From Ptychodera flava (taxonomy: Eukaryota > Hemichordata > Enteropneusta > Ptychoderidae): a DNA stretch of 64,000 nucleotides. Positions 22,980-35,241 of this stretch are shown here, in pieces. Both the position numbers and the translations under genes were made by a program. The stretch covers positions 22,262,247-22,326,246 of the forward strand of contig NC_091941.1 of assembly GCF_041260155.1 (NCBI RefSeq). The letters are read 5' to 3'. Below the pieces are notes generated by a model that made no database searches, was not told where the DNA came from, and saw only the letters and a program-made list of their open reading frames with translations. Position 1 is the stretch's first letter; the number at the start of each line of letters is the position of its first letter.

Positions 22980-23016
22980 TTATTTGTTTATTTATTTATT
23001 TATTTATTTATTTATT
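22938..23016. repeat. (ATTT)n microsatellite
   Basis: About 19 tetranucleotide units with one interruption (TATTATTTG) near 22980. A second short ATTT tract follows near 23420-23446. Confidence 0.95.
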
Positions 23017-25230
23017 ACCCCAAAATTTGGGCCGACTCGCAGCGATTTCGAAGCTGTTATCCAACTGGTTGGCAGAATTGTACCGTTATAATGAAATAAG
23101 ACAAATAAACTCCCTAAGTTGCTGTGAATAGTGACAATCGACCAATCAGATATAACCTTGCAAACACGCTGCGAGTCAGCCGCAAAATTTCCCAGCAAGA
23201 TAAATGCCCTTCCCTTTTTTGTTTTCCGCATTAACTCCTATGGTGGTTTAGGGACCCGTTTATCACTGCTAAAACAGTATTCAGGTATTTTAGCATTGAT
23301 GGATGGAATGAGCTCTCGTCCAAACAGAATGGCGCATGGTAACATAATATAATGTACGATATAATCATCTGTACTCTTTCCCTTTCGAATATAAATGTAT
23401 TTATCAAATTGTATATATTCATTTATGTATATAGTTATTTATTTATTTACTAAGGCTGCGTTCACAAAAATGGTTAGGGGCTGGAGGAATTCAGGGAATT
23501 CGAAAATTTGGGGGAAGTAGAGGAGGGACTTGAAAATTTTCCTCTGCCTGTGGGGGGCGGGACTTGAAAATGTTTTGGTTCCCTTTTACGTTTTACATTT
23601 TTCAATTCCAAGTTTTTGTAGGTAATTCAATGAAAAATTAATACCATGTTTATGTCATCCAATTGTAGTAATGTTTGTAATAGTTTAACAAAATCTAGAA
23701 CCGTTTTGTCTCATTTCATGACTTTTATCTTGAAAACATCTAAACGTATGATTTGTCGTATAAAACAAACTTGGGCCTAGTATAACAGGACAGAAGCTGC
23801 AACTGTTGATGATATCAACTACAGTTTCTTGCTGTTTCCCTACAGCATCCTCAAACACACAATATTCAGTTTGTCGACAAAGCCTGTATATACAAATATG
23901 TATTAGGTGATAATTTAATTAGAGTCCAGACTGACAGTCAGTTGTCAGTGATACAAATGCATGGTACACATACACAGCTAGGCTGCATGTGTTAGCAAGC
24001 TGAATGCCTGACAGATCAACATGCTGCGAGTAGAACAAGAACATAGTTGTATAAACTAAACAAAAATTGTCAAAACTATCAAAGTTAATACAGCTACTCC
24101 CTGTGGGCAGTGTACCGCCCTGCTACTGCAGTGTCGCTGTCACTGCATAGCTGAGCAGTGGCAGAGATAGGTCTGACCCTGATGTGCATGGTAGTTAAAA
24201 AAGAGTTTGGGTCAGATGACGCTCATAACACTGAAACATACTTTTACACAGGATCAGGCCAGAGAGCAGTACATGGAAGACCAGGAGACTTTAAAAGTTA
24301 TCGGGGATTTTGAATTCTGGCATATGAGAATAATCAAATATTAGAGAAAAGAGAAAAGGTCACCATGCTTGATTCTCTAAATTTTCACATTCTCATCATA
24401 AAATAATACAACAGCAAAACTTTGCACAGTAAAGACTAAATGAAATATTATGTGACTAAATTCATTATTTATTTTTAACCAAATATAAAACATACAAACA
24501 CATTACGGCAAGTATAATCGACAAACAGCTGACGTAAAGTTTATCTAAAATTGTTAACATTTTCATAAACATCTAAATTGTACTCGTTGACAACACATAT
24601 TATTAAAAATGTTTAACTTCTCGATGAAACTAAAAAAAATCACAGGCAAACGGCATATACAAAATTGCCGCCTGCACTCCAATGTAGGAAGCCGAATTCG
24701 TCTGCCATTGCAAGGCTTTCATACGTTTCATCCGAATAAGAAACTGATGAGCGAGTGCTAAGATATTTCATATTTTTTCCAGAACTCTTTTGGGTTTTCT
24801 TATCAAGTTTCTTTAGAAGGGAGGCCAAACTTGAGAGCAATATTTAAGATAGCTTCTGATGAGAGAGACGTATGTTTTTAACTCTTTGATACTACTTTTT
24901 ACAAATCCTACTATTTGGAAACCATTAGAAGAAATGTAAGCTGCATTGAAGTTTACTTGTTGAAGATGCGCCATATTCTCTACAGTATGTGTACTCTTTA
25001 CGGCCGTGCACTTGTCGAATAGGTAAGGAAAAGTGACGATTCTGTAAGTGAGATAACAGAAGACCTATTAAAATTCAGTGATAATGTCCCTGCCCACTTA
25101 ACGACTGCACTCAAGTGATATCACTCAAGTGATATGAACAGCTTATACTCAGCATAAAGAATTGTGTATGTAAGACAAAAGCCAAGTAAACAAATCCCCC
25201 AAAAGGTAGTATGGCCGAATTTTGTGAATT
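23017..25230. other. unassigned sequence
   Basis: No supported gene. A 66-codon minus-strand frame at 24640-24840 has an unusual non-repetitive composition, but it has no ATG at its start, no clear acceptor and no family match that I recognise, so I leave it uncalled. Confidence 0.35.
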
Positions 25231-25239
25231 CAAGGTGCC

Positions 25240-25525
25240 TGATTTACTGAATCGACAGCTTTCGAAAAATCCAATGGTGTACTGACCATGGACTTCATTT
25301 TTTGTTACGTCATGGTCGTCTTTTTTACGTCCATGACCTGACAACCTTTGTCAACGTTGACTGATTTATTCAGTGTAAGCTATCACATGTGTTGCACCGG
25401 AACGAGCGGGAATAAATCCATGCTGACTTTCGTTTTACATGATCAAGTAAACCTTTTGAGATAAGTTTTCTGAGATCTTGTTAAATAGTGACAGAGAAGA
25501 AATCGGTCTGTAATATTTATGAACA
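25240..25525 (-). mobile_element. degenerate LINE reverse-transcriptase fragment
   Basis: Reading the minus strand in shifting frames gives RT landmarks in the correct order. YRPISSLSLFNKISE lies near 25484-25517, ESQHGFIPARSGATHVIAYTE near 25375-25435, and LDFSKAVDSVNQ near 25240-25272. These correspond to the FYRPIS, QxGF and FSKAFD blocks of CR1/jockey-type non-LTR RTs. Frames change at least twice, so this is an old relic; the ends are not visible. Confidence 0.7.
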
Positions 25526-26660
25526 TATTTATAAGATAATGAAACCAAGTAGAATTCATTGTTTTTATTTGAACGAGGAGGTAACCCCCCCCCCCCCTCT
25601 CCCTACCTTCTTGATTTGAACATCGACAATCTTCTTTCTTTGTTGATAAAACCACACAGATAAATAGAATCACTGCAGGGCTCTGGAGTCGGCCTCCTCA
25701 TAGGGGTGATAGCCGATGTATGGTGGCAGCTTTGCTCATGGAGGTGTCGCAGAGACCTCAGGGGTTGCTATTGAAACCCCCCACAACGATTGTAAGGATG
25801 CATCAATCAGTGTCACAACATGCTTTTGTTGGTACTTTGCATTCAAAGTGGGACAATAGATCAGACCACAGTCCTCTTTATTATAATCCGAGGCAAAGAC
25901 TCGCATGCCCGTGTGTTAATTGAAGTGATCGAAGGCTGTTAATACGTTAGGGCATTGCTGGTGATCACAGCAGTTCCACATCCCCCCCCCTCCCCCGTCA
26001 GGTGAAAGACTTCACGGTAACGAATCCTGACGTATAGAGTTTTACACACTTTGTATTTTGATTCGAAAGGACGACTTAAATGATTTATATAGGTTTCTCT
26101 TGTGTCACTGTTCTGTCTAATTTTATTTTGCAAATTTTTGAGAAATTATGGCAGTACTAGCGGACTCACTGGTGTGTAAGTCAATGCCTCAACTCGAAGT
26201 AATTGGTTATGTGTCTGGGAAGACACGGTGAGTGTGTAGGCTTGTATATTCTCCAGTAAAATAAAGAAATACACTCCAGCAAATTAATTTGCGTATACTG
26301 GTGACATGCTCTATGTGCAAAGTAATCAACTTTGTCCTGAGAATAGAGCTAATCTCGACTTATAATTATTTCCTAATATAGTTCACAGGTCCCCTCTGTC
26401 TTCGGCAGCCCAATGACAGCATACCTCTTTGAAGTAAGGCAAGCTATGGTAGGAATATCCCTTCATATCTCTACACATAAGTGCAGTCTTTGTCAAAGAT
26501 TTTCTAGCGACATAGAATGTTCACAATCCATTTTTATGGAGGGCTTGTGTCCACACCGTATTTGAATGCAAACTTGGTCAAGAAAATAAGAAGGCGTGCT
26601 CCTACTACCTGCATGGTGCCATGAAGAACGATGATGATCAAGTTTTTGATCTGCAGGGTG
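25526..26660. other. unassigned, with homopolymer C/T runs
   Basis: C-rich runs at about 25583-25600 and 25982-25997. Nothing else could be identified. Confidence 0.35.
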
Positions 26661-26663
26661 CCG

Positions 26664-26833
26664 CAATCTGATTAAAATCAAATGTAGAGTACGGCGACGT
26701 CTGTACTTTCGCGGTATGCTGTCGCCTCTCAGAGGCGACAGCAAGAGAATAACGCGAAAGTACAGACGTCGCCGTACTCTACATCTGATCTGGGACGAAT
26801 ATACACACCCAGATCTGATTTAATCTGATTGCA
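26664..26833. mobile_element. hairpin MITE-like inverted repeat
   Basis: Perfect 32-bp inverted arms (26682-26713 and 26753-26784; arm begins ATGTAGAGTACGGCGACG) enclose a second perfect 13-bp-stem hairpin at 26717-26743 (TGCTGTCGCCTCT arm, 1-base loop). Weaker outer complementarity (GCAATCTGATTAAAATCA versus the complement of 26816-26833) suggests element ends. No ORF is present. It is most likely a non-autonomous DNA transposon, though a structured regulatory RNA cannot be ruled out. Confidence 0.6.
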
Positions 26834-27550
26834 GGGATCCTATCCGGTGACCACCAGATGTAAACATATGTTACTAATTGCTTTCTGAGTTAGCAAAATG
26901 CGCAACTTACATTCACTGATCCCAGATCTCTATTTCCTGTGTACTACCTCCATGATCTATGCATAGAAGTATAATTATATTATGTCAATCAACGTTTATT
27001 TATTTATTTTCTTACTACCGGTGCTTACATTATGAAGTTTTGTTCAAACCCCACCACGGTTACACCTTGGAGGTACAAGTGAGAGCACGGAGCTACATGC
27101 ATGGATAGAGTAAATATGTTGGTATTGCGTGGACCATCATGGATTTTTTTTTTACCTTCATAATAGGACCATTGTCAGACAATGGAGGTAGCGCACAGGT
27201 CAGACCATGGTCAGACAATTGAGGTAGCGCACAGAGGTCAGACCATTGAGGTAAAACAATAAATTTCTGCGACTCTAAAAATCATGGCTACTCTACCACC
27301 GTGTCTAAATGCAGTATATCAAAACACGGACTGGTCGTCTCTTCAAGATGATCCTCCAGTCCTCCATGGAGGTATCATATTTTCACCATGAACGTAAAAG
27401 AGAGAACAGGTCTATGGTTTGAAAGACAGGAGGGACCTACCCTGCCCCCACACGCGACGTAGATTGTTCACAGGTGATTCGTACTGCTTACATTGCGGGA
27501 GATAATTTGCATTTTTGACACCGTGCGCTTGCGCAATACAGATCACCTAC
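26834..27550. other. upstream region of the 27584-31002 gene, with a short tandem repeat
   Basis: About two and a half copies of a 38-40 bp unit (GGTAGCGCACAG plus AGGTCAGACCAT) occur at 27168-27262. This lies about 300 bp upstream of a TATA box and could contribute regulatory sites, but that is only positional inference. Confidence 0.4.
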
Positions 27551-27553
27551 TCA

Positions 27554-27561
27554 TATAAAAG
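27554..27561 (+). promoter_or_regulatory. TATA box (TATAAAAG) of the spliced gene ending at 31002
   Basis: A canonical TATA box in a GC-mixed context. It is followed about 115 bp later by a consensus donor (AAAG then GTAAGT at 27677), consistent with a short non-coding first exon starting near 27584. Confidence 0.65.
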
Positions 27562-27583
27562 GGGATTGATCTCTGAGGAAGCC

Positions 27584-28816
27584 ATACTGTTTCAGAGGAA
27601 ACCCCTGCAGTAACCGACTTCAGTACCGTAAATCATAGTTACACGTAAAGATATTTCACCGAAGCTACCAACAAAGGTAAGTCAAGTTGTACTTGTCATT
27701 CCTCCCACTGAACGTGTTATCTTGTAACTTTGCAAAACAAAGGCAATCCATTTTTACTTGAAAAGAAGAAAATTTCCGTGCTTTGTACAACCATGGAGCT
27801 AACAATGGTGCCATTATTTGCCCGGAGAGGAATTAGTTTCATTCACCACAGTGGACCGTGCATTCACGCATAAACTTAAAAAGGTCAAGTTCACGATCAT
27901 CGATCGATCGAGTCTACATTCAGCCAACACTCACTCGGTTACTTTGGAGTAGTTTAGTGAGATTTACTCCGTACTATTTAGATTGTGGCTGTGACACGTC
28001 CATTGACTGACAAGCTTTTCTGTCTTGATTGGTCGTGTTTAGTACAGAAAACCGCTTTCGTTATTGATAGAAATTGTAATACGGTGCTGAGGAAACCGTC
28101 TGATTTTTGCAAAAGGTCGAAAGAATGTCTGTTTACTACATAAGACCGTCAATGTCGTGTCACTGAACAGGAGACCTACAGCAATATATACAACATGGTG
28201 CACTTGTAAGGCTTCGTTTGGAAATGGAAATAATGCCGCGGACCGCTCTTTTATTTACACCTTTATGTAGCTGAAAGTTCTATTCACAATACAGTCTATA
28301 ACATTGAATCAAGTATTAAAACGTATTAAAAAGCACGTTTTTTCAGTCATTACGATCTCACCTCCGAAAGCGAGCTCCTTTTGTGTTTGAACTTGAGCTC
28401 TAGCCCTACAATAATCGCGTCTGTACATCATGTACATGTAAACAGGGCTCCACGCATTATACCGGCTAATGAGTATTTAATATAGTCATTATATAACCAC
28501 GTTACGTACATGTTCAAGTTCACACAGACACGGACCGTGACTCAGATAAACTCCACTTCTCGGGGTCGGTACATAAAACCACGCAGTGCACTTGAATTTG
28601 ACATTGAACTATTTGAAGAATGCGTGTAAAGGAACGGTCGCTCTGGGCGATAACGGTGCATGATCCATGTCCACTGAGCGTTCACTCGTGACATTACGAT
28701 GACCTCTCACTGAATTCAAAGCGTAATTTGCGGTGATTTTGATGTATTTACTACATACCAAAACATGAAGAATTGCCGTGTTTTCTTTAGTCATTGTAGA
28801 CACAATCATTATATAC

Positions 28817-28881
<65 letters not shown>

Positions 28882-28890
28882 TACATATAT

Positions 28891-28963
<73 letters not shown>

Positions 28964-31002
28964 GTACAATGATTACTGACCGGAATCAATTTGAAAACAA
29001 TAGCTTTGAGTGTTGAACACGATGGTTGTGTAAAATGAATGCTTTTAATACACTCCAGGGAAAGGAAAAGCGAAGAGTTATTTATAGAACAGATACCATG
29101 AAATTGTTACATGAAATAACTGTTAGCGTTCCTTGTCTACATTTTGAATGTTTAGCAATTTCTTTTCTCAAAAAGGTCTGTGCTGAATCCTTGAATAGAA
29201 CAAGTTTCCGACCTACAATGGACAGAGCCACCAGCGGCGAAGTTATGCATCAGCAGATCGATGAACCCGCGGAATGCGGGCAACGCAATTCGATTTTCCT
29301 TTGCAGTAATGGTTCCGTCTCTTGTTCACACTGTCACAGCGGTACTACTGCTAACACCCCGGAGGAATGGTTCAGCGACGAGGAGGAAGAGGGCGTTTTC
29401 GACGACCCATCTCCAGACGGCGGCGACACGGCCGGACCATCGACGAGCACGAACACGATGGATGTCTCAACTCAGACTCTGTTCGTGCACCGCCCGTGCC
29501 CGGACAGGGATGCAATGCGAACTCATTACCATGGTGACATCAGGGACGTCTGCGAACGCTCCTGGGTGAATATGGTAGAAGAGCAGGAACTTCTGGAAGA
29601 ATTAGGCAAACGGGGTATACGGCAAAATGACAGTGTCCAAAACTGGAGAGGTCAGTCAATTTAACCTTGCAACATTGCATTGCAGTTTCGTTATAAAAAT
29701 AATTTTGTCAGTGGTTGTAAACATGACATTGTTTAAAAAAGGACCGCAAATTTGCAGTTTCAAACTTCCGGAAGTTTATGGACAAATTCCAAGGGACAAT
29801 GGAAGTCCGCGTTTTTACCGAGATCATCGTCTTGATAACCATCCAACACAATGTATAATTGTGAGCATCCGTTATCATAAACAGTGCATTCAAGATTAAT
29901 GGAAAAAGCGTACTGAAATGTAACTATGGCTACCAGGACAACTCTTAAGACCGTACGGGTGTTTCCACTTTATAGTGATCAATTCAGATGTTCTCATGAC
30001 GACATCATGATGATTATTGTAAGAAGTATTATTCGCTCTTTCTGTTATTCACTGCATGCCATCATCGCGTAGGAATGCTCAACCCGCTTTCCTTTGTTAA
30101 TTTTTTATCCAAAAGGTCCGAGGATGACTGTGCTCCAACAGATCCGTCTGACATGGATCGGCCGCAACTACAAATTACCGGCGGCAATCTGGCACCATCT
30201 CAGGACGATCATACAGCGCCATCCAGCGATGCTCGACCAACACTTCCAAGTGTGCATGGAGCGATTCTCAAGACAGTCAGAAGTGATTATGAAGCGGGTA
30301 TGTGTCCAAAAGATTGATTTCAATGACTTGGAAAAATTCTTCAAATTAGATGATCTCTGTTTTCGTCCGGGCATTGTCACGAAGCACAACATGGGTCACA
30401 GCAATAGGAAAGTTGTACAGATATGTGTACCTCCGAGTCGGTTTTGACACAACCCTCCCCTTTTGTACCATGAATAAAAACGTTGATAAAAATTGATACT
30501 TTTAACCCCTGGCGAGAGTTTTTTTGCCACACCGGCACCTTTTGAATATCATTCGGTAGAAATTGCAGATTCGGTACGTTATTATTTGTCCAATTTATGA
30601 AGACCTTTAAACCATTCTGTCGAGCTTGTGCTCATTATCTTGAACAGTCCAGGGTACACCTATATCAAATTCGGAACAGGGTTCCTTACTTTCCTCCAGG
30701 GTACTAGGAACCGTGTACATCTTGGTATTATACAATTTAAGAGTGTGTCTGACATCGCTCTTTCATTCATTTTACCTTGGAACTGTCTACTATTCATGAA
30801 TACAATCTCATCCCAAAACAGTAGACGTATATCTAAACATTCTGTGCAGAGAAGTCTCTATGAAACATGCATTATCAAATTCTTATTTCTGTTTATTCTT
30901 CTCCAGGCGCTGCTCCGATTGGAGCGATATCGTCTGGACAGGTTCAAGAATGTTTGGGATCTGTTCCACGTCTGTGTCCTCCATGCCATCCATGAGAAGT
31001 GA
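27584..31002 (+). CDS. unrecognised small acidic protein, four-exon gene (236 aa deduced)
   Basis: The exons are about 27584-27676 (5' UTR), 29176-29650, 30116-30297 and 30907-31002. The ATG is at 29218. Coding introns are phase 1 and phase 0 with GT/AG ends, and the frame stays open throughout. The N-terminal third is Cys/Ser-rich, then acidic (FSDEEEEGVFDDPSPDGG). The C-terminal 90 residues are predicted helical and aromatic-rich (LTWIGRNYKL, NVWDLFHVCVLHAI). The piece L-x2-I-G-x2-Y vaguely recalls a BH3 core (L-x2-I-G-D-x-F) followed by a hydrophobic C-terminal helix, but the Asp and the first hydrophobic position are absent. I do not assign a function. The TATA promoter suggests inducible expression. 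Confidence 0.65.
28810..28961. repeat. compound (TA)n-(GATA)n microsatellite
   Basis: A TA tract (about 28810-28890) is followed by about 17 GATA units (28891-28961), inside intron 1 of the 27584-31002 gene. Open frames translated across it are artefacts. Confidence 0.97.
30471..30478 (+). terminator. possible intronic polyadenylation signal (AATAAAAA)
   Basis: If the donor at 30298 is not used, the frame runs on for 50 codons to a stop at 30445-30447, and an AATAAA lies about 26 bases later. This could create a shorter mRNA with a different C-terminus. Only sequence position supports it. Confidence 0.4.
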
Positions 31003-32721
31003 CACCCTCGTCGTTGATGGCGCTTCATCGCTGGGTTCTTTTCGCCGGCCTGAGATGGGCCGTTGGTGCTCTGAATATTTTCTTTTGTACATAACTCTAT
31101 TCTCAAAATATTTGTCAATTTTAGCTCATGGATTTTTCTTATTATGTATGCTAGAGTTTTGATTTTAAAATGTTATTTGAATGAATATTATATTAAATCG
31201 AATATATTGGTACAACGGATACACATCTACTCGACATAGAAATCTTTTGTGTAAACAGGGTACATAGAAACGCGTAAAAGTAAACATATTCCACATCTCA
31301 CGTTCAAACATGGACACTTCTATGTCAGTAGTTCAATATGGCGGCATTACTCTGAGAAGTAGACAGGGGGAGACAGGCGGATAGACGGGGCATGTGCACA
31401 ATGCGAAGTCGAGACGCATACCCCCATAATGTAACGTCTACTGGGTTATATTATAAAATTTAGGACTCTTGGATAATATAAGCACATTATAACCATAGAC
31501 AGTAGTTACCATAGGAATAGGACTGAAATTAGATCGGACCATTTCATGTCACACACTCGACTACCAATCACATCGGTTACGAGTTTTTTCGAGTGACAAC
31601 CTTGAGACCCTTTACTAAAGCAATCATAATGTGAAAATCCGCATTTGTAGGAGAGCAAAGAATAATGACCCTCGGGGAACAGTTTACATGTGACATCTTC
31701 TTTAGATATCAAAATTGGAAGCTTTTATGAATATACTGATAATCATCTTTCTGGCTCCAAATCTCTCACACTTGAAAGATAAAGCTTATTTTGGCCATTG
31801 ATAGTTGGAACACACGCACGACGAACAAAACTCCATGTGTATAAGGGATTTAGCTAGGTTTTGATACTCACGCGAGAATAACACTAATTCCATGGTATGG
31901 TCATATCATGGAAACATTGTACTTGTATATGTAAGGTACTCAATCACTGTTCAGATTTTCTTTTGAATTATTTATTTTGGTCAAACAAATGATTTCCGTT
32001 TGCGATGCCATGGCCCTTTATTGGACGCAAACGTATGCATGTTTCACTTGTTTTAGAGTTTGACCATCCCTCTCACTGGCAGGTCACTATTGAAAGACGA
32101 GTTCACGTTTATAACTAGTTGGACAGGTGGGCCAATAATTTGCGAGGGAGCATGCTGAAAGCGTTGGCGAATTGGAATGTTTAACCGTCTAGGAATAGGA
32201 AAGAACAGTTTAGTTGCGGGAGTCAGTCTGGAGACAAACACCAGCATGGTTCGCTAGTACTTGGAGCGCAATCCCTGGGTGTTTGCTTTGAGCTCTCATG
32301 AATTGTCACTCACATCTCATATTGCGTGACGTTTTAAAAAGTACACCGAAATAGAGACGGAACTGAAAGCAACAATTTGTAATCATCAAAGTGATTATTT
32401 CAGTGTATATCGAAAGTACTGAAAGTGACATTCCGTTGTTTGCACATGGCTCTATTTGATAATGTCACTACAGCGGAAACGACTGAGTGTTAGACATATA
32501 TATAATATTTAGTCAAGAAATGTTGACACAGCATCAATGTCGAGATTATTTATCTTCATGATCCGAGGTTTATATTTCGACAAAGTGTCTTGGCTCAACG
32601 ACACTATCTCATCATTCGACAATGTGAGGTCACTGCTCCCAGTCGGGAGACAGTGTTTCGTGAGCGGACATTGCGATACGACTGTTTGACAAACTATTCT
32701 ACAAGGCCAAAAAATAAATTA
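31003..32721. other. unassigned intergenic sequence
   Basis: Contains the 3' UTR of the preceding gene at its left end. No other feature supported. Confidence 0.35.
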
Positions 32722-33045
32722 TGCTGTTCCGATAACATGGTTTTCAAAAATAGGGTACGTAGGTCGGCAGGAATTTTTTTCAAAATATTTTTATTTTTAA
32801 ATATGCACTTTTAGGGGTCAAAACGTGACACTGGCCACAACATTTCCAGAAAAAATGTATCATACATGTAAAAGGAAAAAAAAACATAAAAGACATCCTC
32901 GTTCAAGAAAAAATCAAATGCCAAGTAACGAACGCGTGATTTTACGGTTTTTTCTTTCTTTTTTCTTACTTCTGAGTTTACGTACCTCTAAAAAGTTTAG
33001 GGTCGGCAGGTAAAAAATAGGGCAGGTCAGGTTATCGGAACAGCA
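32722..33045. mobile_element. MITE with 15-bp perfect terminal inverted repeats
   Basis: TGCTGTTCCGATAAC at 32722-32736 is matched by its exact complement at 33031-33045. Subterminal similarity continues inward (the GGTCGGCAGG motif occurs near both ends, inverted). The element is 324 bp, AT-rich inside, with no coding capacity. The target duplication is unclear, so the superfamily is not assigned. Confidence 0.7.
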
Positions 33046-33719
33046 CAATTTTTTGTTCGGTCTAACAGAATAAATATATCACTAGCTATATATCACACAA
33101 TTGATACAATGGATTGAAACCTGTCTACTTCTCCTTTTCTTACGAATACATGACAATTGAAGCTCTTGCTATTTAAACTTAATCATTTCTCCATAGATTT
33201 GCTTGCTTCTTGGTCGGTTTGTTGATTGTTTGTTTGTTTGTTTGTTTGTTTGTTTGTTTGAGTATTTATTACGTCCACCAAAGACAAATTTCTGCAGTAT
33301 TCACATAGTCTCGATATTTTACTGGTCTCATCATATTCCATGGTATTATTCAAATATATATGCTGAAAAATATCTGCGCAATCAGATGCGCGGCCTATAT
33401 AAGATATGACGTCTCACAGAGAACAGGGTGCAGGGATGTAACGATGGGGTGCGGGGAGGGAGACAGAGACGAGTAGACATATAAATAATGAAGCCAGACG
33501 TGGCCACTGGAGCCTGACGCGCAGGCACACCTGTCAGACAGCCTATTTAGACAGACAGTACTCAAAGATTGCATAAACGATGTGTGAAATATTATATTAT
33601 GGGTCACGACGTCAGATGCCATCTAACGGAAACGCCCAATGCTTGCGTAAGTCGTTCTACCTTCCTATAAGATATATATCATAGCGAGGTCGCATGAAGC
33701 TATCACTGGCGTATCAAGT
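33046..33719. other. unassigned, with (TTTG)n microsatellite
   Basis: About nine TTTG units at 33226-33261. Nothing else recognised before the foldback element begins at 33720. Confidence 0.5.
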
Positions 33720-35241
33720 TAGTCCGTGGGCTGGAGGGGCCCACCGTGCACCCCCCCCCCCACATCCCTACTTCTTGGGTATTTTTTTGTTCTTTAGGAC
33801 CTGCTGAACAAGAAAAAAGATGTTAACATTGGATATTTTGGGATGCACTACCTATCTAGGCTGGTTTTTGATTTGCATGTACCGCAAAAAATGGCCAAAA
33901 ATGGGTAGGGGTAAGGGGTACTATATCCTCCCCTACATTGAGTAAACTAGCATGAAATAGCACAAACTATACATTTTTGGAAAGCTGAGATTCTGCTCTT
34001 TATGAGAAACACCAACTTTAGCAAAATTAATTTGTGTACATAGAATAGGACGACTTTAAAATGATTTTTTTTGACAATTTTGAAATTTTTTACCCAAAAT
34101 ACCATGTAACAATTGTGATTTACTTGTTATTAAGCAAAATTTTGACAGCTTTTTGTGTTTGAATTATTTATTCCCACATATTAAACAAGAAAAAAGTGTT
34201 AACATTAGATATTTAACTATACACTACTTCTCTTGAGTCAATTTTGAATTGCGTGTATCTGTATGGGGTGTGCAAAAGCTAGGGGTAGGGGTACAACATT
34301 CTTTCCTTGATGAAGTAAACTGGCTTGAAATGCCATATACCTTATAGTTTTAGAAAGCTTAGATACTGGTCTTTCTAAAATGCATAAAGTTTTAGTGAAA
34401 AAATATGACGTCATAGAATTGGATAACTTTAAATCGATTTTTTCTGGTAATTCAGTATTTTTAACCGGAAGAAAATACGACAACTATTGTTTCCTCCTTA
34501 TGAAGCAAATCAAACACATTTATGGATGTTATTTACTAATTGCAACGTGCTGAAGAAGAAAATAAATGTCAAAATTGGGTATTTACCATGCATTATTGTC
34601 TGTAGTCACTAAAAAGCAAGTTTTGCTACATTGGTATATCGTGAATGGGCATTTTATTGTTATGCAATGAACTAATGCACAGCCTTAAAAAGAAGACTCG
34701 AAAACGTGCACACATAGTCACATTGCCATTTTCTCCTTCAAGTAAATAGATTATTGACGACTGTCTATTGTTATAATTTAATTTTAAATATTTTTCTATA
34801 AAATAATTTTGTTAAGGCGTATTTGGAAAATTGTCTATGCCTCCTTGTCTTACTTTATATACCGCAAGCATTACTAACAATCTATTAGGCCGAGGCTAGA
34901 GGGGGCGTCTACGTGCACCTCCCCCCTCACCCCACAGGATAACAAACCTGTAATTTTCAGAAGCCTTGGGATCCCTAGAATAAGAAATGGGATTTTAACA
35001 GACAAAATATAGGGACTCAATAGCTGTTACGGTCATGTTTTGAAGGATACCACAAAATCACGATTTTGTGACCCACGTGTATTTTTGTCAAATCTGTCTT
35101 CTTGTACGTGATCTGCTGAGCTTACTGTTTAACATGACCTAGGTTATGGGGTATCATTAGAAAGGTAATTCATTCTTCTTGAAAATGGTATATAGCAATA
35201 TGCAATATCTTCTATAGTTTTCATGAAATAGGGCCATAATT

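Noticed and set aside
24640-24840. Possible minus-strand exon of 66 codons
   Set aside because: No ATG at its start, an in-frame stop directly upstream, no consensus acceptor with a continuing frame, and no recognisable domain.
28609-28989. Open frames of Ile-Tyr and Ser-Ile-Tyr-Leu repeats
   Set aside because: Translation of the (TA)n and (GATA)n microsatellite inside an intron.
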